NCBI GenBank assembly: GCA_016208495.1
Contig: JACQXX010000116.1
Span: forward strand, 1-64,000
DNA: 64,000 nucleotides
Source: Acidobacteriota bacterium
GTDB taxonomy: Bacteria > Acidobacteriota > Blastocatellia > Chloracidobacteriales > Chloracidobacteriaceae
Direction of reading: 5' to 3'
Shown here piece by piece: positions 52,425-61,970 of the stretch. The stretch's first letter is position 1. Every line of letters begins with the position of its first letter. A model generated the notes under the pieces. That model searched no databases. It saw nothing but the letters and a program-made list of their open reading frames with translations, and was not told where the DNA came from. The position numbers were made by a program, and so were the translations under genes.

Positions 52425-52577
52425 AGCGGCAGCCTGGGCCGACATCAAGTTGAAGACGGGCTGACAGAGGACTTATACCGGTTTGTAGTCAGTAAATCGT
52501 AGTCAGTAGTCCACTAACTCTATTTGATCAAATAATTTAACTGTTCTCTGATACCATGGTTTCATTCCAAAATGGTA
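52243..52577. other. Gene-free stretch with repeats
   Basis: No gene. It contains most of repeat element copy 3 and the 35-bp dispersed repeat at 52475-52509. ATACCAT and ATGGTAT (52551-52578) form a weak stem at the stop of the downstream minus-strand kinase gene, without a T run. Confidence 0.6.
52475..52509. repeat. 35-bp dispersed repeat, copy A
   Basis: It begins ATACCGGTTTGTAGTCAG and ends AATCGTAGTCAGTAG. The sequence at 63055-63089 matches 31 of the 35 bases. Confidence 0.8.
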
Positions 52578-53789
52578 TTACCTGAGGATCGCCGAGGCGG
52601 AAGACGTTTGAAGCAAAGATGGCAACGAAACCACCACTTCAGTCCCTTTGCCAGGTTCGCTGGTAATTCCGACTCGCCCGCCATACGTGGTTACAATTTC
52701 ACGCACCAGTGTTAACCCAACCCCAATTCCCCCACCTCGAAAGTTGGTCCGCGACGTGCTGTGATGAATCGAATTTTGCTGTTCATAAAAGGCCTCAAAG
52801 ATTCGACTCAGGGCTGAAGGTTCAATTCCAATCCCGGAATCTTCGACCACCAGGGCAAACCAGCCAGGCTCCGCCAACCGGTGAATTTTTACCCGGATCC
52901 ATCCGCCATCCGGGGTGAATTTCACTGAGTTTAAAAGCAGTTCCCGCAATATCTGCCGTAACCGAAGGCGATCACCAATCACCGGCGACAGCATATCGGT
53001 ATCTTCAATCGTGATGGTATGCCCTCGATGGGCGGCATAGGCCCGAACCTCTTCAACCGCCTGCTCCACAATCTTCTGAATCCGAAGGGGTTGTCCGACA
53101 ATCAGAAGTGTTTCCTGGTAGGTTGAAAGCAACGTCGTCAGGTTCTCAACGATTGACCCGAGACTGTTGACCGCCAGCGACATCGCCTCAGTTGCCGATG
53201 TTACTTCGGCGGGTGAGTCGGCCAGGAGTGGAAGCAGATCGCAATACCCCTGCAAAACGGTCAGCGGTCCGCGTAACTCATGACTGGTCAACCGCAAAAA
53301 CTTTTCTTTTAAATCGTTGAGCCTGGTCAGTTCACGATTGGCTTGCTGCAAGTCCTGGTTTTGCCGGCGAAGGCGGATCCGACCGGCACATCGTCCGACG
53401 GCAGTTTGCAACTGATTGATATCAAACGGCTTGAGCAGGAAATCACTGGCGCCGAGTTGAATGGCTTCGATGGCATCCTCGATACGCCCATAGCCAGTGA
53501 TCAGCAAGACTTCAATGAGCGGACATTCCTGCTTGGCCTTTCGGAGAACACTCAACCCTCCCTCACGGGGCATTTTTAAATCAGAAACAATAATGTCAGG
53601 ACGAAAACTGGTCAGCATGGGAGGGACTTCACTTCCATCGGCTACGGATTTGACCAGATAGTGCTCATTCAGCACTTCCGAGCAAATCAACCGGATATCG
53701 GCTTCGTCGTCAACAATCAGAACTTTGAGTGGTTCCACATCCGGTTCGGGCCTGTGAGTCTGGGCACCGGTTGGTTGCTTCACATCCAT
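52578..53789 (-). CDS. Receiver-histidine kinase hybrid
   Basis: About 403 residues from ATG 53789 (the frame is open to 53843). A receiver domain (VLIVDDEADIR, phospho-acceptor Asp in IIVSDLKMP, Lys in FLLKPFD) comes first, then a coiled linker, then a HisKA dimerisation domain with the phosphorylated His in LRLTSHELRGPLT, and a HATPase_c domain with LRELLLNSVKFTPDGG, DSGIGIE and GGGIGVGLTLVREI. There is no membrane segment, so it is a cytoplasmic kinase driven by its own receiver. It starts only five bases after the coaBC stop, so the two genes are almost certainly co-transcribed. Confidence 0.93.
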   Translation of the reverse strand: MDVKQPTGAQTHRPEPDVEPLKVLIVDDEADIRLICSEVLNEHYLVKSVADGSEVPPMLTSFRPDIIVSDLKMPREGGLSVLRKAKQECPLIEVLLITGYGRIEDAIEAIQLGASDFLLKPFDINQLQTAVGRCAGRIRLRRQNQDLQQANRELTRLNDLKEKFLRLTSHELRGPLTVLQGYCDLLPLLADSPAEVTSATEAMSLAVNSLGSIVENLTTLLSTYQETLLIVGQPLRIQKIVEQAVEEVRAYAAHRGHTITIEDTDMLSPVIGDRLRLRQILRELLLNSVKFTPDGGWIRVKIHRLAEPGWFALVVEDSGIGIEPSALSRIFEAFYEQQNSIHHSTSRTNFRGGGIGVGLTLVREIVTTYGGRVGITSEPGKGTEVVVSLPSLLQTSSASAILR

Positions 53790-53794
53790 ATAAA

Positions 53795-55024
53795 CTACTT
53801 TCCAGAAATGGGAGTGGTCGCCAGAGTCCGCGATTGTTTCCAATCGAGAACAGCGTCCAGAATTCGGTCGGCGGTTTCGCGCTTGGAAAGCAATGGCAGT
53901 TGACGACGGCTGGTATCACGCCCCAAGAGTGTAACCTGATTGTTGGAAACATCGAAGCCGATATCGGTTCGACTCACGTCATTGAGCGCGATGAGATCAA
54001 CATTTTTCCGCTGAAGTTTTGAGGCGGCATGGGCTTCAAGGTGCTCGGTTTCAGCCGCAAAGCCCACAATGACTTGAGTTGGCGTTCGTCGTCGTCCAAT
54101 TTCAGCCAGAATATCTTCAGTTGCTTCCAATTCAAGGGAAAACACGGTGCGCTTTTTGATTTTATTGAGTTCTGGAGTTTTGGGCCGAAAATCGCACACT
54201 GCCGCCGCTTTTAAAACGATGGTGCTGCCGGGCAGGTGATCGAGTACTGCCTGATACATCTCGCGCGTGGTTCGAACTGAAACAAAAGTGACTCCGGAAG
54301 GGGGCACAAGCCGGGTTGGCCCCGAAATCAGGATGACCGTTGCCCCACGCGAGCGGGCTGCTTCAGCCAGGGCATATCCCATTTTGCCGGATGATCGGTT
54401 GGTTAAAAATCGAACCGGATCAAGGTCTTCAATTGTGGGTCCGGCTGTTATCAGAACCACTTCATTTGACAGATCCGTTCGGACCTGAACCAGCTCCAAT
54501 GCTTGTTGGGCAATGACGGTTGGATCCGCCAGCCTCCCCTCCCCAACCATGCCACAGGCCAGATAGCCGGCCTCGGGTTCAATGATGGCGACACCGCGTT
54601 GTCTGAGGCGCTCCAGATTTTCCTGGGTGGCCGGGTGTCGCCACATTTCAACGTTCATCGCCGGCGCCAGCAACACCGGCGATGTTACGGACAGATACAG
54701 TGTGGAAAGAAAATCATCCGCAATTCCCTGTGCAAATTTGGCCATGGTATTGGCAGTCAGCGGCGAAACCAGCAATAAGTCGGTATTTTGGGCCAGGGCA
54801 ATGTGTTTTATCTCTGAATCCTGGTCGCGCTTCCACATGTCAGTGATGACCGGCTTTCCGGACAGGGCCTGGAATGTCAGTGGCTGGATAAATTCGACCG
54901 CTGAGCGTGTCATCACAACCGTCACCTCCACTCCAGCTTTTTGGAGCTCACGTAACACAAGTACGGCTTTATACGCCCCGATACAGCCGGTGACTCCTAA
55001 TGTTATTCGATAGGGTGCGGACAT
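53795..55024 (-). CDS. coaBC: CoaBC, phosphopantothenoylcysteine synthetase/decarboxylase
   Basis: 409 residues from the ATG at 55024, which has GGGAG five bases upstream. The enzyme couples cysteine to 4'-phosphopantothenate and decarboxylates the product, two steps of coenzyme A synthesis. The N-terminal flavoprotein half has GVTGCIGAYKA, the PAMN motif in LLAPAMNVEMW and the active Cys in GYLACGMVGEGR. The C-terminal CoaB half has NRSSGKMGYALAEAA and LKAAAVCDFRP. The length is normal. It forms a tight pair with the downstream kinase gene. Confidence 0.97.
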   Translation of the reverse strand: MSAPYRITLGVTGCIGAYKAVLVLRELQKAGVEVTVVMTRSAVEFIQPLTFQALSGKPVITDMWKRDQDSEIKHIALAQNTDLLLVSPLTANTMAKFAQGIADDFLSTLYLSVTSPVLLAPAMNVEMWRHPATQENLERLRQRGVAIIEPEAGYLACGMVGEGRLADPTVIAQQALELVQVRTDLSNEVVLITAGPTIEDLDPVRFLTNRSSGKMGYALAEAARSRGATVILISGPTRLVPPSGVTFVSVRTTREMYQAVLDHLPGSTIVLKAAAVCDFRPKTPELNKIKKRTVFSLELEATEDILAEIGRRRTPTQVIVGFAAETEHLEAHAASKLQRKNVDLIALNDVSRTDIGFDVSNNQVTLLGRDTSRRQLPLLSKRETADRILDAVLDWKQSRTLATTPISGK

Positions 55025-55242
55025 TGAATCTCCCCTGGAGGCGGAAAAACCGGGCTCTTTCAGCCATCGTTTCATTCAGATTTTCCGCCATCGGTGGTGT
55101 TCGTTTCTGAAATATGCAACCGGGAACTGGTTGTTCCAAATTACATCCTTTTCCTAAGCTTTTGCGCTGTGGTAAGATACCGGTGCATTTTTACCTAATC
55201 CACCTCCACAATTCAATTCTTGATTCAATTCCGGATTTCCTT

Positions 55243-55530
55243 ATGCTCCTGGCCCGAGTCATCGGTAATGTAGTGGCAACTCAAAAAAACGAGCGGTATG
55301 CAGGCGGCAGAATGCTTCTGGTTCAACCCATCACACCGGATGGTCAGGATCAAGGCGGGAATTTCCTGGCGCTTGACATTCTCGACGCCGGGGTTGGGGA
55401 TCGCGTGGTCGTGGTGCAGGAAGGATGGAGTGCTTCGACGACTTCAACCGGGCGTGAAGGCGCCGCCATTGATGCTGCCATTATTGGCATTGTGGATCAG
55501 ATTGAGCCCTGCGGGCCACTCTCGACCTAA
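55243..55530 (+). CDS. EutN/CcmL-type microcompartment vertex protein
   Basis: 95 residues from ATG 55243 (the frame is open to 55114, but the family begins here). MLLARVIGNVVATQKNE, LLVQPI, LALDILDAGVGDRVVVVQEG and AAIDAAIIGIVDQIE match the EutN/CcmL (BMC-P) family, whose pentamers cap the vertices of bacterial microcompartments. No hexameric BMC-H shell protein or encapsulated enzyme is evident in this window, so it is an orphan here. It precedes a small Cys-rich gene by 40 bases and glpX by about 390. Confidence 0.9.
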   Translation: MLLARVIGNVVATQKNERYAGGRMLLVQPITPDGQDQGGNFLALDILDAGVGDRVVVVQEGWSASTTSTGREGAAIDAAIIGIVDQIEPCGPLST

Positions 55531-55570
55531 CGATTATCAGACACTCTTATTGCTGGCTTGTGTACCCTCT

Positions 55571-55846
55571 ATGACCGAATATCAAACCGATCCAATTCTC
55601 GATCAACTGGCTCGCGAGATTTCCCAGAAGGTCATTCGAAATCTGGCCGTCACGCCTTCCCCGGGTTTCACTTCCATCCCACTCCCATTGAGCCCCCCCG
55701 CCCCCCTTCATCCAAGCCAGGAACGACTCCTTTTCACACCTGACCAGTTAGGGGAAATTCTTGAATTTTTGAGCCCCAAAACCTGCGTCATGGAAGCGCG
55801 AAAAGCCTGCGATCAGTGTGATATTTGTTCGACCCGCGGTTTTTAA
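55571..55846 (+). CDS. Small protein with helical N-terminus and CxxCxxC tail
   Basis: 91 residues. The N-terminus (MTEYQTDPILDQLAREISQKVIRNL, core PILDQLAREISQKVIRNL) is predicted to be an amphipathic helix. A proline-rich linker follows (SIPLPLSPPAPLHPSQ). The C-terminus carries four cysteines, including CDQCDIC, which could hold a metal or Fe-S centre. I recognise no family. N-terminal amphipathic helices on flexible linkers are a known way for cargo to attach to microcompartment shells, so the EutN neighbour makes this a plausible, unproven, shell-associated protein. It uses a different frame from the upstream EutN gene. Confidence 0.6.
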   Translation: MTEYQTDPILDQLAREISQKVIRNLAVTPSPGFTSIPLPLSPPAPLHPSQERLLFTPDQLGEILEFLSPKTCVMEARKACDQCDICSTRGF

Positions 55847-55920
55847 GCGGTTTTTAATCAGCGTGTTATTTTATCTTTACTCTTTAATCCCACCCGTCTT
55901 TTTCTCATAAGGAGCTCAGC

Positions 55921-56967
55921 ATGAAACCAAGCCAATCACTTCCCCCTTCACTCTCACTTGAATTCCTGCGCGTCGTTGAACTCGCCGCGATTGATTCATC
56001 GCGAACGATGGGCCAGGGGAAACGCAAGTACTCTGACCACGTGGCCGTCGAAGCCATGCGAGATGCGTTGCGGACCGTCCCCATTAACGGTCGAATCGTG
56101 ATCGGCGAAGGCGAACGTGATAAAGCCCCCATGCTCTACATCGGTGAGCGGGTTGGAATCGGTGCCGAACTTCCCGACGAAGGCAATCCCTACCCGGCGG
56201 TTGACATCGCCGTTGATCCGCTTGAAGGAACCAATCTGTGCGCCACCGGGTCACCCAACGCTATTTCGGTCCTGGCCACCGCCGAACGTGGCGGATTGCT
56301 CAACGCCCCGGATATGTACATGAATAAACTGGTGGTGGGACCGGCTGCCCGCGGCTGCCTTCGGATTGACGCCCCCGTCAAAGAGAATCTGAAAATCCTG
56401 GCCCGACGACTTGGCCGCAGCATTGAAGACCTCGTGGTTGCGGTTCTCGACCGCCCACGCCACGCGAAACTGATGCAGGATATCCGCGAAGCCGGCGCGC
56501 GCATCCAGCTTATCTCGGATGGCGACCTCTCTGCCGGAATCAGTGCTGCCGTGGGGGGATCCGGGGTTCATGCCGTCATGGGAATTGGGGGTGCCCCCGA
56601 AGGTGTTTTGACAGCCGCCGCAATGAAATGCTTGAATGGTGAGATCCAGGCCCGGTTTGTCCTCAAAGATCAATTACACCAGGAAGATCACTCCAAAGTC
56701 ACGGATGACTCCGAGACCCTGGATCGGATGAAAAGCATGGGGTTATCAGACCCAACTCGCGTATTCTTTACCGATGACCTGGCCCCTGGCCGCCATATCC
56801 TCTTTTTAATGACTGGTGTCACCGATGGCAAAGTGCTTCGCGGCGTTCGATTCTTCGGAACTGGAAAACGAACCGCCTCGCTGGTCATGAAAACCGAACC
56901 CCATCAAGTCCGCTTTGTCGATACGGTCCATATCGAAGGCGGACCAGACACCGTGATTCGTTTCTAA
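55921..56967 (+). CDS. glpX: GlpX, class II fructose-1,6-bisphosphatase
   Basis: 348 residues. Hydrolyses fructose-1,6-bisphosphate in gluconeogenesis (or sedoheptulose-1,7-bisphosphate in Calvin-cycle organisms). [24 protein letters not shown] (core [17 protein letters not shown]), [17 protein letters not shown], the metal-binding DPLEGTN and [14 protein letters not shown] are all present. AAGGAG lies about eight bases before the ATG. It follows the EutN and Cys-rich genes in the same direction and may share their transcript. Confidence 0.96.
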   Translation: MKPSQSLPPSLSLEFLRVVELAAIDSSRTMGQGKRKYSDHVAVEAMRDALRTVPINGRIVIGEGERDKAPMLYIGERVGIGAELPDEGNPYPAVDIAVDPLEGTNLCATGSPNAISVLATAERGGLLNAPDMYMNKLVVGPAARGCLRIDAPVKENLKILARRLGRSIEDLVVAVLDRPRHAKLMQDIREAGARIQLISDGDLSAGISAAVGGSGVHAVMGIGGAPEGVLTAAAMKCLNGEIQARFVLKDQLHQEDHSKVTDDSETLDRMKSMGLSDPTRVFFTDDLAPGRHILFLMTGVTDGKVLRGVRFFGTGKRTASLVMKTEPHQVRFVDTVHIEGGPDTVIRF

Positions 56968-57064
56968 ACCTGGAACTTCCAGGGTGGGTCTTACTTTCCG
57001 GTTTACCCGCGTCACGCTGACCGGGTGGAACGGTTTATTCACTTTCAAGGGAGCAAGTTGTGGT

Positions 57065-58801
57065 ATGAATCGAAGGAAAGTGAATTTGAGCGCATTTTTT
57101 CACCTGGCAACCCTTGCGGTTCTCCTGGTCGGAACACCGGCAATCGGGTTGAGTGAAATGCCCAAAATCCCTGCGGAACAAAAGCTTTCAGCGCTGAGCG
57201 GCACCGTCAAAGACACGATCGGTCTTCCACTGGTTGGAGCGGTGATCTCGGTTCTTTCAGGCCAGGATTTTCGCCAGGTGACGACCACCTCCCAGACGGA
57301 TGCCCGCGGCTGGTTTCAAATCCCAGACCTGCCTCCCGGCCTGTATTGTTTGAAGATCTCGGCCACCGGGTTTCAGCCGTTGCTGGGCAAACCAATTGAA
57401 GTGACGGCCAACCATCAACAGGTATCCAACTTTGTCCTCCAGCGGGCAGCAATATTGCTCAAATCTCAAAGTATTGACCCGGTGAAGTATCAGAGCCGTC
57501 GCAATCGAACTGTTTTCCAACTTGACGAGAATGAAGACCCGGATGGACTCCTGGCTCGGGAAATCCAGTTTCAGCCTCAGTTGCACGGCTCGACAACCGT
57601 CATGTCCCAATCTTCCGGTCTCAGCCGGCTCGGCGCCCCTTCAGTCAGTCTCAACTCTCAACTGACCCATCAGTTTTCCGATTCGGTTTTCCTTGAAACC
57701 AATCTTCAAACCAGTGGCGCCGCGTCCTCGATTGACCAGTTTTCTTTCCGCGTCAGGACCCTGCTGCCGGGGCACGCTCCCACCATTTCAGCCGGCTACA
57801 ACCGTCTTCGGTCGACAAGTGGCCCCGAGTCGTTTTCAACTATCGGGAAATTCACGGTCCGAGCCACTGATACCTGGCAAATCGGCGATAAAGTTCTCCT
57901 GGTTTACGGTGTGGATTACGCCCAACTCAGCCAGGCGCAGGATACAACCTTCCAACCCTATGTCGGTCTGCGGTGGGCACTGACCCCCCAAACCCAACTG
58001 TTTGGCGCCGTCTCCCCCGATGGAGACCTCTCCTTTGACGCCACCACCCACCTCGAAGACCGCACCGCACCGTTTCAAAGTATCACGGACCCCCAACTGG
58101 CCGTGGCCACCGCCGATGACCGAACCCGCCTGCAACTCGACCGAACCCGGCGCTATGAGGCTGGAATCGCCCACCAGTTCTCTTCCCGGTCCACCATTGA
58201 AACCACCCTCTTCCTCGATACGGTCTCAGGTCACGGCATTGGGCTCGCCCTGCTTGATCCACAGTCGGTCTCCCCGGCAACTGACCCCACCCAGACGCCA
58301 CTCATTCTTGGTCAAAACGGAGTTCATCAAGGGATTCGCCTCTGGTACCGCCGCCGGTTGACCCCAACCGTTTCCATTGCCGCCGGCTATGCGGCTGGCA
58401 ACGCCCAAAAACTGGCGCTTCATACCGCCCCGGCGTTCGAGTCCCAACCAGCTTCCAAAATTGATTTTCAGCCGTCCCGGTTTCAAATCCTGACGGCTCG
58501 AATTGATGCCCACATTCTGCAAACCGGCTCCATCATCACCGCCGTCCTGCGCAAAACCATGGGAAACCCGGTTTTTGCCCTCGATCCCTTCCAGGGACGA
58601 CTGCCGGCTCTCGACCGAGGCGTGAGCATCTTTGTTTCGCAACCCCTGCCTCTTCCCCAATTCATTCCGGGGCGATGGGAAATTTTAATCGAGGGCCGCA
58701 ACCTCTTTGACCAGACCGAAGACCTGTCCACTGAAGGACTGACCATCCAATTACTTTCAACCCGCCGCACCCTCCGGGGCGGTCTTGGAATGCGCTTCTA
58801 A
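57065..58801 (+). CDS. Outer-membrane barrel protein with carboxypeptidase-regulatory-like domain
   Basis: About 578 residues from ATG 57065 (GGGAG 11 bases upstream; the frame opens at 56984). A signal peptide is followed by a carboxypeptidase regulatory-like domain (LSGTVKDTIGLPLVGAVISV, FQIPDLPPGLYCLKISATGF), residues about 42-125. The rest is a series of alternating beta strands with aromatic girdles, ending in GGLGMRF, the terminal Phe expected of an outer-membrane barrel. It resembles small TonB-receptor-like proteins of Acidobacteriota but lacks an obvious plug domain. The transported substrate is unknown. Confidence 0.8.
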   Translation: MNRRKVNLSAFFHLATLAVLLVGTPAIGLSEMPKIPAEQKLSALSGTVKDTIGLPLVGAVISVLSGQDFRQVTTTSQTDARGWFQIPDLPPGLYCLKISATGFQPLLGKPIEVTANHQQVSNFVLQRAAILLKSQSIDPVKYQSRRNRTVFQLDENEDPDGLLAREIQFQPQLHGSTTVMSQSSGLSRLGAPSVSLNSQLTHQFSDSVFLETNLQTSGAASSIDQFSFRVRTLLPGHAPTISAGYNRLRSTSGPESFSTIGKFTVRATDTWQIGDKVLLVYGVDYAQLSQAQDTTFQPYVGLRWALTPQTQLFGAVSPDGDLSFDATTHLEDRTAPFQSITDPQLAVATADDRTRLQLDRTRRYEAGIAHQFSSRSTIETTLFLDTVSGHGIGLALLDPQSVSPATDPTQTPLILGQNGVHQGIRLWYRRRLTPTVSIAAGYAAGNAQKLALHTAPAFESQPASKIDFQPSRFQILTARIDAHILQTGSIITAVLRKTMGNPVFALDPFQGRLPALDRGVSIFVSQPLPLPQFIPGRWEILIEGRNLFDQTEDLSTEGLTIQLLSTRRTLRGGLGMRF

Positions 58802-58864
58802 CCTTTTCCGTGAGGGAGCAGCTGCGCCCCCTTTCGGTTTTTCGATGTTTCCCCTGTGCCGTCT

Positions 58865-61804
58865 ATGAAACCTGCAGTGAATTCCAAAACTATTTTTGTT
58901 GGAATTTCAACTGTCATTTGCCTCCTCCTGGCATCGCTGAACCTCTATGAGCGCCTGGCCCAAAAACCGCTGGCCGATGACGGTGTCATCTGGCAAGCGG
59001 CCATCCAGGGCCTGCGGGTTCAATATGTCAGACCCGGGAGTGCGGCTGACCGCGCCGGGCTGGTTCCGGGCGATATCCTGCGGGCAATTGATTTTGACGG
59101 CCAGCCGATTGCCATTGATGCCGACTGGCAGGTTCAATACTACCTGGATGAAAAAATCGGAATCGGTGGCAAAGTCACCTATCTGGTTGAATGTTTCAAC
59201 CCCCTTGGTTTGAGCAAAGGCATGTGGGCCGCCGAACTCTATGACATCGGCACCCAACCTTCCCGGTTTGCCATTGACCTGTATTTGGGGGTTATTGGGC
59301 TCATCTATCTCCTGATCGGGCTCTTTGTCTTTCATAAGCAGGACCAGACACCCCAAACGCTTCATTTTTATTTCATTTGCCTGCTCTCGTTCCTCTATCT
59401 GGTGCTCAGCCCGAGCGGCGACTTTGACTGGTTCGATAAACTGGTTTCCCTGGCTGATAATGCCGCCTTGACCCTGCTGTGTCCGGTGTTTCTTCATTTT
59501 TGCTCCCAGTTTCCCCGTCCCAGCCCCTGGCTTGAGAAACACTCCTGGGCCACCCGGATTCTCTATATTCCAGCCCTCTTTTTGATCGGCCTTGAGATTA
59601 CCCATCTCACCCTGGGCAAAGAAAACCTCAACCTGCTTGAGATCCGCCCCTGGCTCAATACCGCCGAGATTGCCCACTTTACGCTGTTCTTTATTTCAAG
59701 CGCCTCGATTGTCATTGTCACGTTTACGCAAACCCGCGCCAGTATTCTGCGTCAGCAAATCAAATGGATTGTGTGGGGGCTCAGTCTGGGAATCTTCCCC
59801 TGGACCATTTTCTACGCCTACCCCTATCTCACCGGCATCGGAATCACGCCCTTGATGACCGCCATGGCGGTCGGCCCCACGGTCTTCATCCCGCTGGCTT
59901 TCGGCTACTCGATTGTCCGCTATCGCTTGATGGATGTGGACATCATCGTTCGGCGAAGCATGACCTATGCCCTCGCGACGCTCTCCGTCATCGTTCTCTT
60001 CATGTTGGGCGTGGTCAAGTCAGCCGAATGGACTCGCGAGCTGTTCCCCTCTATTTCAAATTCAGCCATGACGGTGCTGCAGGTGGCGGTGATGTCCTGC
60101 GGGGCAATGCTCTATTCACCGTTGAAAAATTGGCTCCAGGAACGCATTGACCGGATGTTCTACGGCGACAAATACAACTACCGCCGGGGGATTGCCGACT
60201 TTGGCCGGACTCTTTCAACCACGACTTCGCTTCCGGATTTGCTCGACGCCGTCGCTGATCGGTTGACCGAAATGCTGGCGGTTGACGACCTGGCAATTTT
60301 TGTCCAAACCAATCCCCAGTCCCAAAGTCAACCGCTGTTCCGCCTGGCTTATGCCAAAGGCAACGCCCTGGTGGATTCACTTCCGCCCGAAGTGGATCGG
60401 TTTCTGCGCCAATACATCTCCAAACAGGCGCTTTCCCTGCGCAGTGGACGAATCTCCCGCACCTATATCAATCCTGAGGGGACACCCCTTACCTCGCCAG
60501 AGTATGATCGCAGCACGCCAGCCGTCCTTTCCCACTTTCTTCCGTGCATTGTTCGGGATCAAATCGTCGCCGTGATTGGACTGGGACGCACTCAGGATCG
60601 AACCTTGCTCAGCTCCGAAGATCTTGACCTCCTCTACTCCCTGACCCCTTACGTCGCCGTCGCGATTGAAAACAGCCTTTTGTATCAATCCGAACTCGAG
60701 CGAACTCAGGAACTGGCACTCCTCAAAGAATTTAACGAAAATATCATCGAAAGCATCAACGTCGGGATACTTACCGTTGACCCCCAAGGCCAAATGACCA
60801 ATTGCAACAGCGCCTTTGAAGAACTCTTCTCCGTCAGCCGCGAGCAGGCTGAAGGTCAGTTCGTTCACCAGTTCTTTGATCCTGACCTCGTTCAAACCAT
60901 GCGGGACGTGATTGGAAACGTCAGTTGGGCACTCTGCGATGTTCGCAATATCTATCGGTATCGGGCCACCACCCGCACTGACGAACCACTGGTTCTCAAC
61001 ATCAATCTCTCGCCCCTCAAGACCAAGGATGAAGCCGTCACGGGCGCCTTGATTGCCTTCGAGGACATCACCAGTCGCGTCCGGCTGGAGGAACAGCTTC
61101 GCGAAAACGACAAATTGTCATCTATCGGGTTGCTGGCCGCCGGCGTTGCCCACGAAGTCAATACGCCGTTGACCGGAATTTCCAGCTATACCCAGATGCT
61201 GCTCACTCAAACTCCCACGTCAGATGTCAAACATTCAATTCTGGAGAAAATCCACCGCCAAACCATTCGCGCCTCGGATATTGTCAACAACCTGCTGAAT
61301 TTTTCGCGAACCGGGAATGCCAGTTTTTCACAACTCAGCATTGCCAAACTGCTCGATGACACGCTCCAGTTGCTTGAGCTTCAAATCCGCAATACCCGCA
61401 TTGAAATTGTTCGGGACTATACCCATACGCTCCCTCCTGTTCTTGGCCAGGCTGGGAAGCTTCAGCAAGTATTCCTCAACCTGATTCTCAATGCTCGCGA
61501 TGCCATGCCCGACGGCGGCACCCTGCGTATTTCAGCCTCAGTTCATGAAGATTCCATCGTGGTTGATTTTGCCGATACAGGCGAAGGAATTCCTTCCGAA
61601 CACATTACCAGAATCTATGACCCCTTCTTTACGACCAAAGAAGTAGGTCGTGGCACCGGGCTGGGCCTGGCGGTCAGCTATGGAATCATTCAGGAACATT
61701 CAGGCCGCATCTTTGTCGAAAGCGAGCCGGGTCACGGCACCTGCTTCCGGGTCAAACTTCCGTGCCACGTTCACCAGGCATCGTTCCAGGCGGTCGGGGA
61801 TTAG
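58865..61804 (+). CDS. Membrane histidine kinase with PDZ, GAF and PAS domains
   Basis: About 979 residues (a GTG at 58856 is an alternative start). After one membrane helix comes an extracytoplasmic PDZ-like domain (VQYVRPGSAADRAGLVPGDILRAI, core GSAADRAGLVPGDILRAID, about residues 45-95). About eight membrane helices follow (110-400), then a GAF domain (residues about 440-600), a PAS domain (SINVGILTVDPQGQMTNCN), and an NtrB-like kinase core: phospho-His in GVAHEVNTPLTG, N-box NLILNARDAMPDGG, DTGEGIP and GRGTGLGLAVS. It stands alone; the NtrC-type regulator at 35028 is a candidate partner but is 22 kb away. Confidence 0.92.
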   Translation: MKPAVNSKTIFVGISTVICLLLASLNLYERLAQKPLADDGVIWQAAIQGLRVQYVRPGSAADRAGLVPGDILRAIDFDGQPIAIDADWQVQYYLDEKIGIGGKVTYLVECFNPLGLSKGMWAAELYDIGTQPSRFAIDLYLGVIGLIYLLIGLFVFHKQDQTPQTLHFYFICLLSFLYLVLSPSGDFDWFDKLVSLADNAALTLLCPVFLHFCSQFPRPSPWLEKHSWATRILYIPALFLIGLEITHLTLGKENLNLLEIRPWLNTAEIAHFTLFFISSASIVIVTFTQTRASILRQQIKWIVWGLSLGIFPWTIFYAYPYLTGIGITPLMTAMAVGPTVFIPLAFGYSIVRYRLMDVDIIVRRSMTYALATLSVIVLFMLGVVKSAEWTRELFPSISNSAMTVLQVAVMSCGAMLYSPLKNWLQERIDRMFYGDKYNYRRGIADFGRTLSTTTSLPDLLDAVADRLTEMLAVDDLAIFVQTNPQSQSQPLFRLAYAKGNALVDSLPPEVDRFLRQYISKQALSLRSGRISRTYINPEGTPLTSPEYDRSTPAVLSHFLPCIVRDQIVAVIGLGRTQDRTLLSSEDLDLLYSLTPYVAVAIENSLLYQSELERTQELALLKEFNENIIESINVGILTVDPQGQMTNCNSAFEELFSVSREQAEGQFVHQFFDPDLVQTMRDVIGNVSWALCDVRNIYRYRATTRTDEPLVLNINLSPLKTKDEAVTGALIAFEDITSRVRLEEQLRENDKLSSIGLLAAGVAHEVNTPLTGISSYTQMLLTQTPTSDVKHSILEKIHRQTIRASDIVNNLLNFSRTGNASFSQLSIAKLLDDTLQLLELQIRNTRIEIVRDYTHTLPPVLGQAGKLQQVFLNLILNARDAMPDGGTLRISASVHEDSIVVDFADTGEGIPSEHITRIYDPFFTTKEVGRGTGLGLAVSYGIIQEHSGRIFVESEPGHGTCFRVKLPCHVHQASFQAVGD

Positions 61805-61970
61805 TGGAGATGAGGGCTCAGGGCGTTTCGATTAGACTTTTCACAGGTGTTGGTTTATAACTTGCGGCTTGCTTCGATTCAATCATTTATCCAGTCTGGA
61901 TATACCAAAGCAACAACCCAAAATTTTTCCTTTCGTGGAATGGGTTTTTCACCTGTTCCCTTGCTGGTGC

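Noticed and set aside
52551-52578. Hairpin ATACCAT/ATGGTAT as a terminator of the receiver-kinase gene
   Set aside because: The stem is only 7 bp and no T run follows on the minus strand.
56970-56985. Terminator after glpX
   Set aside because: CCTGG-AACTT-CCAGG is a 5-bp stem without a T tract.
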